Shown here: piece after piece, positions 46,853 to 58,725 of the stretch
Layout of the letters: every line of letters begins with the position of its first letter
How positions within the stretch are numbered: position 1 is the stretch's first letter
DNA from: Nepenthes gracilis
Taxonomy: Eukaryota; Streptophyta; Magnoliopsida; Caryophyllales; Nepenthaceae
Assembly (NCBI GenBank): GCA_033239525.1
Contig: BSYO01000004.1
Coordinates: forward strand, 20,622,037-20,686,036
Reading direction: 5' to 3'
DNA length: 64,000 nucleotides
Translations under genes and position numbers: made by a program
The notes under the pieces: model-generated
The model's input: the letters and a program-made list of their open reading frames with translations, nothing else
What the model was told of the DNA's origin: nothing
Databases searched by the model: none

Positions 46853-48590
46853 ACCAGATATCGAATGGTGCTTGAGTGAAGACAGCCCATAAGTATCTCC
46901 GAAGCCCTCAAAATCCCACGCAACTTCGTCGTAAACAAAATGCAAAGACTGTCCCTTAGATGCTCCTCGTAGACGGTTATAAACCCTAGACGAGGGAAGC
47001 AAGTGGTATCATCAGCACCGAGCACAGTGCATCACATAATACTCAAGATACAATACCAACTCCATAAAGACTTTATCTTCCCGACAGATAGAGGGACAAA
47101 ATATCAGCGACGCTTTGAGAAGTCATTCGAAAGACTGTGCAACCCAGCAAGGAGGATAGCAAACTAGGATAGAGATGTTCTGAAAACAAAGAGACACAAG
47201 AACGACTGAGCACCAACATTTAAATAGGCAACACCTCAACCCCGCAATGGCATCATTCCAAAATATCAAAGAGGCGCATCTCCATAATGACCGCGACATG
47301 TGTCCTCACTATAGGGTGCTGCAGCACGTCTTTTCGCTGGACTCGTTGTGACGATCAACGCGATGCCTTCCAATGTAGCCTACGAATAGCAGACACCCTT
47401 GATTCCTAGGCTGCGCAACGTAGATAATGATGGCCTGGTGCGTCATTTTCTAAAATTGCGAACTATTAGTATGCAATCCTAGCAGGGCTCAAGGCTAATC
47501 GACCAACTCACTTCCTAAACTAAAGTTCAAGACGGACTGCCGTTAGTCAGGATTGCTAGAAGATCGAGTCGCTAGTAGCTCAGATTGTCAATTTGTAAAA
47601 TGTCAGGCAACAAAAAATAATATTCAAGTGTTTTAACTATTCGCATCATGTAAAAATATTGGAACCACGCAATAAAAGAAAAATAATATTTGGTAGTTCA
47701 ATTCATTAATTCCTCTTTACAAAGTACAAGCTTTTAACAATAAACATACGACATTTGAAGGAAATGAAAATATATGGAACAACAACCCAACTATATTTGT
47801 CCAACCGGCTCCAGGGAAGACACCTATGATTGGAAAGCAAAATGCAACTGCTCTCATCCAAGAGGCAACCCCAAGAACCGAGTACTAAGATGCAGTGAGA
47901 GCCTTTGAGTCCGCGAGTATCTGCCAGACCCAACACGGATTCAAAGGCTAGAGCACGACATGGACATGCAGAGGGGAGCTCCTCCCCCAATAGTCTTCAA
48001 AAGCAGTCCTCCTAAGAGCAATAAAGGGCAGAGGCATTCACCCAGACAGGGAAAGGCATTTCCACCCCCCACCAGAAGAGCTGAGACGCCTCCCCTTCGA
48101 AATCACTCTAGAGAGGACAATCGAACGCCAGCTGGAAGAAGAAGAAAACAGCCACTTATACCCGAACCTCGTCTAGAATAATACGAGGCCGATTTGCGTC
48201 AAGTCTAAAAGAGGAAAACCAAGACAGATTGCAAACGCATCCTCGACTTCAGCTTCAAACAACGGGCAAGAGTCTCTACTAATCCTGCCTTGTTGTGTAA
48301 GCTCCATACCACCTTCGAACTCTTACACCACCTGACTGGTGAAGACGATTTGTAAAGCAATGTGCTAAGAGCCTCCCATTTATAGCCAAAGGAGACCGAC
48401 CCGCATAAAGCCCCAAAAAAATCGCCAGCGGCCAAGAATCAATTCAACATCTAATCTCGCCAGACCTGCAAAGTGCATAGGGAAGGAGCGTGCCTTGGGA
48501 AGAAAATCACACATGAAGACCCGTACAACGATGTCCCATTAGGGATATGTCGGGAGTTAGAATTTCAAACTTTCCAATATGGATGGTTAG

Positions 48591-49513
48591 TGATAGGTCT
48601 AGTAGCCCATAGGCTCACCTAGGATCTGACCAACAAGGAAGATCGCCCCGGAAGCAACAGCCCAAAAATAGTCCTTGCGGCCCAAGGCCAAGCAGCATGA
48701 CCTAAATCCTCCCAATAGGGTACGGGCCACAAAGATCGCCACTTGGACGGGCCCATAGATGCAGCCTAACAATACCCACTCAATAATCCTAACTCAGCAC
48801 AAAAGTCCACGTGATTGCTAGTCTACCGCATCCCAACCACTTGAAAAAGTACAGCCTGTTAGGGAAGCAGAAAATGGTCTCCATCAGAGGGCTAGAAATC
48901 ACGGCGCAATTAACACCCCTACGACAATTAGCCAACACTCTCTTTCTATAAATACCTCCCTTCCTCTACTAGAAAAGAGGGAGAGGGTGAGGGAGGATTG
49001 AAAATTCAAAATAAGAGAAAAGATACGACAAAGAGAACACAAACCATAGCTCCAGAGCTTCTCTCCAAATAAAGCCTTCCTTCCTCTAAGCAGCCATCTC
49101 AAAGTCGCTCTCAAACCAAGCGCACTCATCAAAACTCAATCCTCTATCTCAAAGTCGCTCCCAAATCAAGCGCACTCATTAGAGCCCAAACCTACATCTT
49201 TAAACCATTCTCTAGTCGAGCGCACTCATCGGAGCTCAACCATCCATAAACACTCAATCCCCCAAAATATGTATCTACGCATTATTCATTCATTCTTCAA
49301 TTTTTCTATCTGCCCGAAAATAATTTTTAACTTGAGCGTCGAAGAACATACTGAAAAACGAGTTCCACCATCTTCTGATCTCTTGTTTACTGGTTATGGT
49401 GTATAGCATCCAAGTTTGTAATAACGACGACTGAACCTACTTCAAATCAACTCGTAGGGAGAAATTAAACAGCTCTCTAATTTGTTTGATAATTCAGATT
49501 CAGAAACGCATCA
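48591..49513 (+). repeat. 3' LTR of the second Tat-type element (923 bp)
   Basis: It starts TGATAGGTCTAG and ends CGCATCA. The TATA box TATAAATAC begins at about 48947. It contains a purine-rich stretch after the TATA that the 5' LTR has lost, and three 50 bp units from 49102. Confidence 0.88.
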
Positions 49514-49518
49514 CATCC

Positions 49519-51034
49519 ATAACATATAGCTCTAATCTGGGCTTCCTCAGAATTTTTGTTCATGAACATTAAATCCAGGTGATTTTAATGGTGTCAAGAA
49601 ATAAATGCCAGCGTTACATTCTTGAAGGAAGAAAAAAGTTAGCTGCACACACTCTGTCCATCTGACCCTGATAAAAAAAATTGAGGATCTGATGAAGTTG
49701 GATCAAAATAAAGAGAAAAGGACCCTTCATACTCAGTAAAATAGAGAAGAAACCAAGTTGGACTTTAAATGTGAGAGATAAAATTTAATTATATTATTGT
49801 GCAATCTTAGCCCTGCCTTCAACTTCACCTGACAATTAAGGACATTTTTGGTCCTGGTTATATATGGACTAAGGAAGGCACTCGAACTAACACCCCCCAA
49901 AAACAAAGACCAAAACATAAAATGATTCTAAGTATAAATAAAATACTAAAATTTTGGAACAGTGTTTATACATAGAGAATGGTTATATATAATTTATTAT
50001 GGGGCAAAATATTTAGTGGCAATCAACTCTATATTCTTCTGTTCTTAACCTGACACTGTAACCTGTAAAGTTAAAAAGTTCCCTCATCCCAAAAGAGGAA
50101 TCTATCTCAATGGTCCAGAGGGCTGCAACCGAAAGCACACCAGCTCGGCCAAGGAGAAGAAAAACAAAAGAAACTCAACAATCCGAGGAACCTTCATCCT
50201 AATTGCACACATATTCAAAGGATGCATCTCATCACTGCTAGAGAATGGAAGTGTGGAAAGGGATCACTTAAAGAGAAACACGAGCTTGCGATAGTTCCAC
50301 GGAGCCTGTGGCGATCAGGTAGCCACTGGACCCTGAGCTCGTTTCATCAGGGCTATTTTCAGGCGATGGTCAGTTTTGGTCAGGCCATTAAGACGTGTGT
50401 CCTTGAGGTCAGTTAGCTGAGAGTGCTTTGTGGTCAATCTTTTAGATCTTGAGATCCTTCAATTCGTCCAATTTGCCATTTATTGCAACAGAACCAGCAG
50501 GATGTATTATTTCATCAGGATTGATGGCTCCATTTTCGAAGTTTCGGCATGAACAATAAAGATAGGTGATAGAGACAGCAGAGCTTCTACTGCCTTCGAA
50601 ATACGTTGAATAAGGGAAGTGTTCAGCACATGATACTTTCCATCCTGCAGCTCAAGTAAAGAGAATTAAGAGGGACACAGACCATAAGCTAACCTCATGG
50701 GGCAAAAAAACTCCTGATTTTATTTTTTCTTCTGGGAAGGGTTTATGCAGGGAAAACTATTCATGGGCTCATCATTGTTGACCAACTTCCATGAGTAGAT
50801 ACAAATAGCTGGTATCTTGATACTTTTTCAGCCGATTCAAGAATACGGGTTTTCACTTGAAATTGCCAGACTATTTTTGGCCAATGCAAAGAACCAATTT
50901 TTTAAGGTTGAAGGTACCGTGGATGTCAAATACACAACACAGACCAAATAACACCAACTTTGGGTAACTCAGGTCATCATACTCACTTGCCAAAGTGTTC
51001 TAGGATTTATCATTTTTTGCATGCTTTATTGTTC
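49519..51034. other. Unassigned region
   Basis: Balanced to AT-rich sequence, right flank of the second Tat-type element. No protein family, RNA gene or repeat is recognised. Confidence 0.45.
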
Positions 51035-51193
51035 ACGTAGGTTAAGCTTTTAGTGGTAAAGTTGTTATATTATGACCTAAAGTTTACAAATTCAAAACAT
51101 GACAACAGCCTATATATAACGTAGAGGCTAAGGTTTCATACATCTGACCCTTCCCAAATCCTACAGCATGGGAGTCCGTGCCATGCTTTTTAA
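51035..51193 (+). mobile_element. Au-type SINE
   Basis: A tRNA-derived head is seen: A-box region TTTAGTGGTAAAGTTGTT at 51049-51066 and a B-box-like AATTCAAAAC at about 51089. The Au-specific body follows: ACAACAGCCT, TAAGGTTTCATACATCTGAC, CCTTCCCAAATCCTAC and GGGAGTCCGTGCCATGC, ending in a T run. The layout and phrases are those of the plant Au SINE family. It is non-coding and moved by LINE enzymes. Edges are approximate, and it has drifted from the usual consensus. Confidence 0.8.
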
Positions 51194-52384
51194 GATTTAT
51201 GATTGGTCATGCTCACCAAACACATGAATCAGGTGGAAAATGATTCAAAAGAAAGCAACATAAAAAGGATGTGTAAACATCTACTGCAGATGATATCACC
51301 AACAGACAGTTAATGAAAAGTTGACCAGTGAACGAGGTCCCATGCAGTGGAATCTGATGGGGTCTTACATTACAATGGTTAAAACTTACCATCGCCACAA
51401 TCGTCCTCTCAAAAGCAGGAGGACAGACACGGATAAATAGAAGTGAAGAGCACATGCAATGACTCCTAAAGGAATGATACCACCGAAGGTGTGCAGAAAA
51501 TAAGACACTAAAGACTGGAAAATGCAGGCTCCACTGAGAAGTCTTAAACAAATAGTTGGCACTAGCTGCCTGTCTTCCAGGTCATACGTGGAAAGAGTTG
51601 GTTGTACCTAATAAGTGAGCCATGGGGCACCCCCAATGCGGAAAATACCTAGGTCTCTCTCATCGAGATTCACTTCCTTTATTCGGTATTATATACCTAC
51701 ATTGTCAAAGCTGAGACTCGGAGAAATTCCACAAGGTAAGCAATGTAAATCAGAGATTATGAAGGTGGCTTAACATTTACTGAAGATCTGAAAATTCTAG
51801 TAACAAGTTCTATAAAGTGAAGGTAATATATTCAGTGACTGCATTTTACAGTTGTGTCCAAACAAATTTTCTTCACAGATGCCATGAAATGGTAAAGTGG
51901 CAGCCTCAGATACATAAATGATGAATTTCTACAGATCTCTACATATTCAGATCTTCTTATAAATTTCCTCTACAAAAACTATGCATCAAAATTTATATGC
52001 AGAGAATACATATTTCCCACACCAAATGTGGCTTGAAACTATTTGTCAAGCTGATTTATTCCATTTGATTACTCAAGAAAGACACGACAAAAGCCATAAA
52101 AAAACTCACTAGATTCAGCATCATGATCCAGAAAGTGCCCTCCAAGAGCCCGTGGATAGCAATAGAGTCTTCAAGTCTCCACTCCCTTACTGGCCAAGAG
52201 CTCCATTCCTAGGGAAACACAAATCATAATACCCAGGACACACAAAGCAAGTCCATAAAGATTATAGCTAAACACAAACATATCCAAATTTAAAAATGGA
52301 GCTACAGTCAATGTATTACGTTGAAAGTGTGTTATTGGATGAATCTTCAATCAATTTGATAGATTCCATCTTCTTATTTTATTC
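51194..52384. other. Unassigned region
   Basis: No gene is recognised. A 112-codon minus-strand frame at 51213-51551 is cysteine- and phenylalanine-rich and matches nothing known. Near 52120-52210 the minus strand reads WRLEDSIAIHGLLEGTFWIM in one frame, without clear family or splice context. Confidence 0.4.
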
Positions 52385-52769
52385 CGAAAGATAAAAAGTT
52401 TCAGCAACTGCTGCTCTGTGCATCACGGAATCTGCAGGTGAACCTTTTAGTCTACCGAAAAAATTTAAAAAAAATCCAACACAATCTTTATTCAAACAAG
52501 TTATTACAGGAAAACTTCAACAAAAAATCAAACATTTAAAAACAGAGATAAAATATTTGAAAAATTAAATACAAGATCTGAAAAATCAAAGAATTATAAA
52601 CTGACGCAAGATTATTAGTCCTTGAATCAAAACAACAACCTACGTTAAATAATAATCAAGCTAATGAAGCCTCCACTCCTCAAGAAGTAACTCAAACTAA
52701 AAATCAACTAGAACAATCTCACACAAAATTATCTTCAGAAAATTACTAAAATTAATTTTTAAAATGGTA

Positions 52770-54664
52770 TTATCAAATTACAATTGTTATCAACAATGAA
52801 TACCGTCTCAAACTTATTGCTCTGCTAGATACAAAAGCATATCAAAGCTGTATCAAAGAAAGACTAATTCCTACTGAGTACTATCAAAAGACCTAAGAAA
52901 AATTACATAGAGCAAATGGAAGTAGATTAGATATCAATTATAAATTAACCAATGTTGCTTTATGCAGCCAAGGGTGTAGTTTCAAATCCATATTTATCCT
53001 AGTCAAAGGTTTGCATCAAGAACTTACACCCGGTACTCCATTTTTACTCAAATATACCCCTTCATTGCAACGTATGAAGAAATATCCATAGAATTACCAG
53101 GACAAACAATTTTATTTCTATTTCTCCATGCTATTAAATCTCAAGATATCCATTCGCTCCAAACTGCTTAAATCCATAAACAAATGAATCTAATTCATAA
53201 AAAAGAAACTCAAATAAATTCCTTACAAGAAGAAATAAAATTTCAAAAAATTAAACAACAATTAGCAAGTCCATTAATTTAAAATAAGATTCAAAATGTT
53301 CAACAATAATTTGAAAAAGTTTGTGCAAATCTTTTCCATGCCTTTTGGGGTCACAAACAACATCAAGTGAGTTTACCCTACAAAAAAAAAATTTAATGAA
53401 AATCAAATTCTAACAAAAGCTTAACCTATTCAAATGAACTAAGAATTATTAAAATTTCATAAAAACAGAAATTCAAGAACTACTCAATAAAAATTAATAA
53501 GACCATCCAAATCTTGGTGGAGTTGTACAGCTTTCTATGTTATGAAGCAAGTTAAATTCAAAAGAGGAGTTCCAATGCTAGTTATCAATTACAAACCATT
53601 AAACAAAGTTTTACAATAGATTAAATATCCTATTACAAATAAAAGAGACTTAATTAATCGACTCAATAATACCAATATATTTTCAAACTTTGATTAAAAA
53701 AACAAATTTTGGAAAATTCAAATCCAAGAGAAAAACAAATATAAAATTGATTTTACCGTCCCCTTTAGACATTACAAATGGAATGTAATGTCATTTGGAC
53801 CCAAGAATGCTCTATGAGAATTTCAGAATATTATGAACAAAATATTTAATTCATATACAAGTTTTACCATAGTATATATTGATGATATTTTAATTTTCTC
53901 AGAATCAATAGATCAATATTTTAAACATTTACAGCAATTCTTGAATATTATCAAACAAAATAGACAAGTAGTTTCAGCTCAAAAAATAAAATTATTTCAA
54001 ACAAAAGCATGATATTTGATATTTATTAACATACTATTACTCCTATTTAAAGGTCAATAGAATTTGCAAATAAATTTTGAGATGAAATCAAAGATAAAAC
54101 TTAATTTTGAAGATTTTAGGATGTCTTAATTATACTGCAGATTTTATTCTAAAATTAAGACAAATATACGGTCCACTTTATCAAAGATTACAAACCAACT
54201 CAATCCCTTGGATAGATAAACATACTTAAATAGTTGGACAAGTAAAATTGCAGATTCAAATATTATATGCTAGGAGTTTTCAACCTCATGCATTTATGAT
54301 AGTTGAAACTTTATGCATTAGACATAGGTTATTTATCATCCTCAAACAACAATTAGAGTTTAATGCATGCATCCAAATCATACGTTTTCACTCGAAACTT
54401 TGGCTTGATCTCCAAAAATTTATTCAACTATCAAAATGAAAATTTTATCAATTGTTTTGTGTCCTTTAAAATGATTTATACAATAATAAAATTTTACTAC
54501 AAATCAATTGCAAAGATGCCAAAGACGTTTAACAAAAAAATTTCACAAATGTAGTTTCTAAACAAATATTTGCAAGTAGAAATTCTATTTTGTTTGTTTT
54601 CGATTTTAAAATCGAATTTATCAAAGGAAATTCAAATTCACTCCTAGACTTTCTAACAAGATAA
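52770..54664 (+). pseudogene. Pararetrovirus protease, reverse transcriptase and RNase H
   Basis: The protease site is seen at about 52815-52840 but reads LLDTKA, where a Gly follows the Asp-Thr in working enzymes. RT motifs are VINYKPLN (about 53580), the first catalytic Asp after FSNF, FTVPFRHYKWNVM, and the box YIDD (about 53874-53885). The RNase H end reads SLLDFLTR, then TAA 54662. At least a dozen in-frame stops are scattered through RT and RNase H, many at TAA/TAG that could come from CAA/CAG. The enzyme family copies the viral RNA into DNA; this copy is inactive. Confidence 0.85.
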
Positions 54665-54677
54665 TTCCCTCTTGATC

Positions 54678-57600
54678 ATGGCACTGAAGAAAGATAAACA
54701 GAAGGCCATAGTGGCTCCCACTACTCTAGCAAAGCAAACTTCTCAAGATTATGTCATATCAATTTTCCAAAAATCCATCCTAGTTTCAAATCAATTCTCA
54801 CCTCTATGAAACTTTCCATTGTTAACTTCTAAGGATGCTATCCAAACTCAAGCCTCATCTTCCACCTTGAAATCCTCAAAGCCTATTTCAACTACAACCT
54901 CTACTCGAGACAAATTCAATTACATAACAAAGCCTCATTTTCAACATGTTGCTATGACAGCTTAGTCTCAATAGCCACCACTCAAAGAAATGATAGCCAG
55001 TACCCAATGGATGTTCATCAATTCTAGTTTGTTCCATACTCTAGACTCAACTAAGGCTCAACAATTTTATGAACTTATTTTGGTTGACTCAGGATCTATT
55101 AAAATCAAGCATCATAGAAATTCTGATGATAACTCAATTATTTATTCCATGTGTGAAATTCTCCGGATTAGGCAACCAACCAAGATTGCACTAAATCTAT
55201 GGTGAACCAAACCATTTTCTATCAATTATGTTCCCCCAGGATTCAATAATCAAGATTACAAGGAGCAAGGTAAAATACTTTTTATTTGTGATTCTTTAGT
55301 CACTCATGGTATAATACCCGGATCCACATTTGATGTACTTTGGAGGCATTTATTAATTTTGGGATTTATTGAATACGTCAAATTAATAATATATATTGTG
55401 AAATTTTGAAGGATATTCAGATTAGTTAGGCTAACACCCGAGTGCCAATTGGATTATAAGAAAAAGGTAAAGAAAAAGGAAAATAAAATAGAAATAATAG
55501 TAATAATGATAATAATATGTTATAAGGGGGGAAGCAACAGGCAGCAGAGGAAAAGAAAGGGAAAGAAAGAAAGAAGGAAAAAGAAAAGAGGGAGAGGCGG
55601 CACGGCCGAAGAAGGAAGCAGGGAGGAGGAGGAGGAGAAGAGGAGGGAAGAGAAGGGGGAGGTGGCCATGAGAGGGGGAGAAGCGGAGAAGGTTCGCAAT
55701 AGAGAGGAAGAAAGGGGGGAGAGAGAGAGAGAGCGCGAGGAAGAGAAAGAGGAGGAGGCAATGGCGAATGAAGGAAGGGCGCGCATGAAGAGGGGAGATA
55801 AAGCAATGATTGGGTATCTCGAAGCATCTTTTTTTACAATCTGCTTGGTATAAAGTTGAAATAAATATCCGTAAGCCAAATCGTTTGTTTATTTTCATGA
55901 TCGACAATGTTTGAGTATATATTTTGGAGATTTCGTTACATGCATGTGATTTTCGTGGACCGTCTCTTGTTTATTGTTTACATGCATGTATATTTTATTG
56001 GTTGTTCGGTGAATTTTCACTGGTATTTACAATTTTGGAGGGTTTTGTGATTTATGGAAACTCGGAACAATATATATGTATATTGTGTATCAGTATATTA
56101 TAGAATTATGAACTAGACCTTGCATTAATCCACATGCATACTGTTGGGAGACAAGGTTGTTACTTGTGGGACCGTGGTGGTCCGAGACCCTAGGTGTCAA
56201 TATTTGTGATCTGAGACATGCGATATATGATATTATGGCACCACTCCCAACGGGGAGATTGTGATCTCGACGAAGACGTATATAATATATATGATCTTCC
56301 TTCCGCCGGCAAAAAGGTGAGCTATGATGTAGTCGACTTGCCCCATACGTTTCAATAAGAGCCATCGTAAGGAGTTAACAGAAATTAATATATTCGGAGA
56401 TCCTAATATATAACTAAATTTAATGTTGCACACAAAATCGCGAGTTGTAAAATATAGTGAGCAGGTTCCCGATCTATGGGAGACAGAGTACATAGATGGC
56501 CTAACCAGCTGGCCCAGCCTACTGGCCCAAACTGCAATTGATATGGCTAAAGGTTATCGATAATATATATAACCCTTCCTTAAATTGGTCTTTTAAATAT
56601 TTGATTTTTTGATTTCGTGCATACTTTGTATTTCTGTATGTATTTGTGTGGACTATGCTTAAGATGCGTGGATTAGCCCACAGATGGAGAATAGGAATGT
56701 CTAATACGTATGGATATTTGTTAAGCCCCGGAACATGTTTTATATTTATAATATTCCATTCCAATTTTTGATTTCAGCATATGAAATTATAATATTTGGA
56801 TCCAAACGATAGTATGTGTACCACATGGATGTGGTGACAGTTATAACTTATGCATTGTGACCTTGGATCGTGATATGCTGAGCTTTCGGCTCACATTTTT
56901 ATATTTTATTCCTTCAAACTAGTGGCTTTGACACAATTACGGGAGTTCAAATTCGGTCTGACGCGGCATTGTTTCTCCTGGTGAATATGGTTGTTTATGC
57001 CAATTAGGCTTCTAATCTCAGGGGTGCATCTGGTTTTATGGTTGGCCGGTTGTGGGCCATGAATTGTGTATTTGAGATATATGGGATATTTTTGTTATAT
57101 AAATGAGTTGTTATTTTGTTGGGTATCCCTTTTTTGACTTATGGATAGCAGGTCATGTATTATTTTGGCCGGATTAATATCCGATGAATTCCTGTATGAA
57201 TTGTTTTGAGTTGGGTCTTGTGTATGTGTGGAATGTCACGCTCGGTTAAATTTTGTTGTCTAATGTATTTATTAGATTTTTATATCGTGGATTTTAATTA
57301 TTGACTAACGTATTTCGTATTGGGGATGTGACACATGGTTTATCAAATTCGATGCTCAGTGTCTCAAAGATTTCCCCAACTGGTTTCAAGAATGGTGGAT
57401 TTATCTTTGGGTAATTCCAACCATTTATCCAAATGAGCTTCAACAATCCAGCCTCTATTTTGACAAATTATGCAAAGAAGTATCTCCATTCAATAAGAAG
57501 ATTACATTCCATATTAACTTTGAGATACCATGGATCATGGTATGGTGTTTCAATCGTCAGCAGTATTATTTTGAGGTGCCTTTATCTTCATGAATTCAAA

Positions 57601-57981
57601 GTAAAATGGTGGAACAAATATAATAATTTCACGTGCACTCTAGCACATATTCAGGCTTATTTTCAAGATTTACAAAAAATCTAAAAGGGTGTCAATCGGG
57701 TTTCAAAAGGCTGACCAGCAGCCCCAAAGATTGCTCAACTACCAGCGCCTATTACACCAGCTCAACCACCAATCATCAAGGTTTCACCAACTGCTTCTTC
57801 AACATCACAATGCTCAGCTAGGAAACTCAAATTGCAAGAGTTTATGACACAAGTTCAACAACAAATTCAACAACTACAAAACGAGGCCTCTACTAGCACG
57901 TCTTTAGTCTCAACTATAGCCACTCCGACTCCGGACAATCCATTGGAAGTCTGCATGCTTAGAATTCATTTGATTTTTTAG
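54678..57981 (+). pseudogene. Second pararetrovirus frame, interrupted by a solo LTR
   Basis: ATG 54678 follows the RNase H stop by 13 bases. The N-terminal part is lysine-, serine- and threonine-rich (KKDKQKAI) and holds stops near 54810 and 54963. The frame at 54990-55205 and the segment after the LTR (57336 onward: WFIKFDAQCLKDFPNWFQEW) look like one conserved domain cut in two. The C-terminal part is glutamine/proline-rich with a short coiled coil (MTQVQQQIQQLQ), ending TAG 57979-57981. This fits the extra ORF of florendoviruses, whose function is not known to me. Confidence 0.65.
55305..57338 (+). mobile_element. Solo LTR inside the pararetrovirus, with TSD CATGG
   Basis: The LTR body is 55310-57333 (2024 bp). 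Perfect CATGG copies are at 55305-55309 and 57334-57338. It starts TATAATACCCGG, which is the usual TGTAATACC with G changed to A, and ends GGGGATGTGACA. A purine-rich tract runs from about 55446 to 55790; long open frames there on both strands are artefacts of composition. No internal retrotransposon sequence is present. Confidence 0.9.
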
Positions 57982-58425
57982 CACTCAAAAAAAAAAAAAA
58001 ATTGAGAATATCATTTTACAGGTTTTACCAAGAATAAAAGTCTCAAGGAAAGGTTAAATGAGTAGATTAGCTATTCAAGATGAATGCATCTTTTTTTAAC
58101 TGTAAAAATATTTGGCAATCAAACTACCACAGGATTTCCACTATTTGGTTAAGGAGATCCAATTACCAAGTACAAGGATCCTATTATCCATAGGGAACCC
58201 ATTATTAACAAAAGTCAAAAAGACTACAGAGATTCCACCATCTACAGGAAACCCATTATTAACAAGATAGGCACCAAGGCAAAAGACAATTCAGCTTTTA
58301 AAAAAATAAATAGACAGATAGATGGACAGATAACACATCCACCAGCCACTATCTCTCACCGCTACCAACTCCACTATCAACGGATTAGATGAGAAGTAAT
58401 CAACTGCCAAGATTCAAGACTCAAG

Positions 58426-58436
58426 TCTATTTAAAC
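58426..58436 (+). promoter_or_regulatory. Pararetrovirus promoter TATA box
   Basis: TCTATTTAAAC lies in the non-coding region after the second frame, about 175 bp before the poly(A) signal. Caulimovirids place the transcript start and its poly(A) signal close together in this way to make a terminally redundant RNA. Confidence 0.55.
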
Positions 58437-58609
58437 ACAAGGATGAGGAAGAAGGCATCACCTATTATCAGCTATCGTCAGTTGTAGAGAGATAGAGCCT
58501 TCTCTAAGCCCTCATACTCTCAAATTTTCGTGTATTTCAAATTCTTTTCTTTCAAAACTTTGTATCCACTTCCTACAACTATCAACATTCTCTAACTATT
58601 TCCAATATC

Positions 58610-58615
58610 AATAAA
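58610..58615 (+). terminator. Pararetrovirus poly(A) signal AATAAA
   Basis: AATAAA in the context CAATATCAATAAAAGAG, followed by T-rich sequence. It is the expected partner of the TATA box at 58426. Confidence 0.55.
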
Positions 58616-58725
58616 AGAGTTTATTCAATTCTGATATAATCTCCTACTCTATTTATTTACCCATTCTATTTTGTTAGTTTGAATAATATTCGGGTTGTTT
58701 TATAGTTTGATAATTATTTTGTTCA

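Larger units (their letters stand above)
43168..47100 (-). pseudogene. Antisense extra ORF of the second Tat-type element, split by a solo LTR
   Basis: Read on the minus strand, the gene starts right of 46847: 47025-46848 encodes LPRLGFITVYEEHLRDSL-type sequence (FITVYEEHLRDSLCILF at 46983 onward). It stops at the nested LTR and resumes at 44976 with CAFFCTKRLTLDTWVLKVIF, then VRDWRGNPDPPMGWRECFFF near 44865-44806. Further frames to 43168 look like a charged, coiled tail. The sequence matches the antisense frame of the first Tat-type element (24266-24394) and the style of the Transposase_28 (putative gypsy type transposon) family. Stops are present in addition to the insertion. Confidence 0.6.
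40152..49513 (+). mobile_element. Second Tat-type Ty3/gypsy element, internally deleted (plus strand)
   Basis: LTRs are at 40152-41035 and 48591-49513; flanks CATCT (40147-40151) and CATCC (49514-49518) are a one-mismatch target duplication. A Tat-type primer site follows the 5' LTR. Only a gag start (41426-41644) and a piece of integrase (about 41760-42230) remain of gag-pol, about 200 bp apart, so protease, RT and RNase H are gone. A long antisense reading frame on the minus strand fills the right half and is split by a solo LTR (44977-46847). The element is non-autonomous and dead. Confidence 0.85.
52385..58700 (+). mobile_element. Endogenous pararetrovirus (Caulimoviridae, florendovirus-like), partial and broken
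   Basis: An old copy of a plant DNA virus integrated in the chromosome. In order it holds a protease-RT-RNase H region (to 54664), a second frame from ATG 54678, and an intergenic region with a TATA box (58426) and poly(A) signal (58610). The movement and capsid part of the first gene is largely missing. A frame after the RT polyprotein is the arrangement described for florendoviruses. The region has numerous stops and a 2 kb solo LTR (55310-57333) inside the second frame. The left edge is approximate. It is not capable of producing virus. Confidence 0.8.

Noticed and set aside
55426..55907. Several long open frames on both strands near the start of the solo LTR
   Set aside because: All are in a purine-rich tract (GA-rich, giving Glu/Lys/Arg or Ser/Pro/Leu/Phe runs) with no conserved motif.
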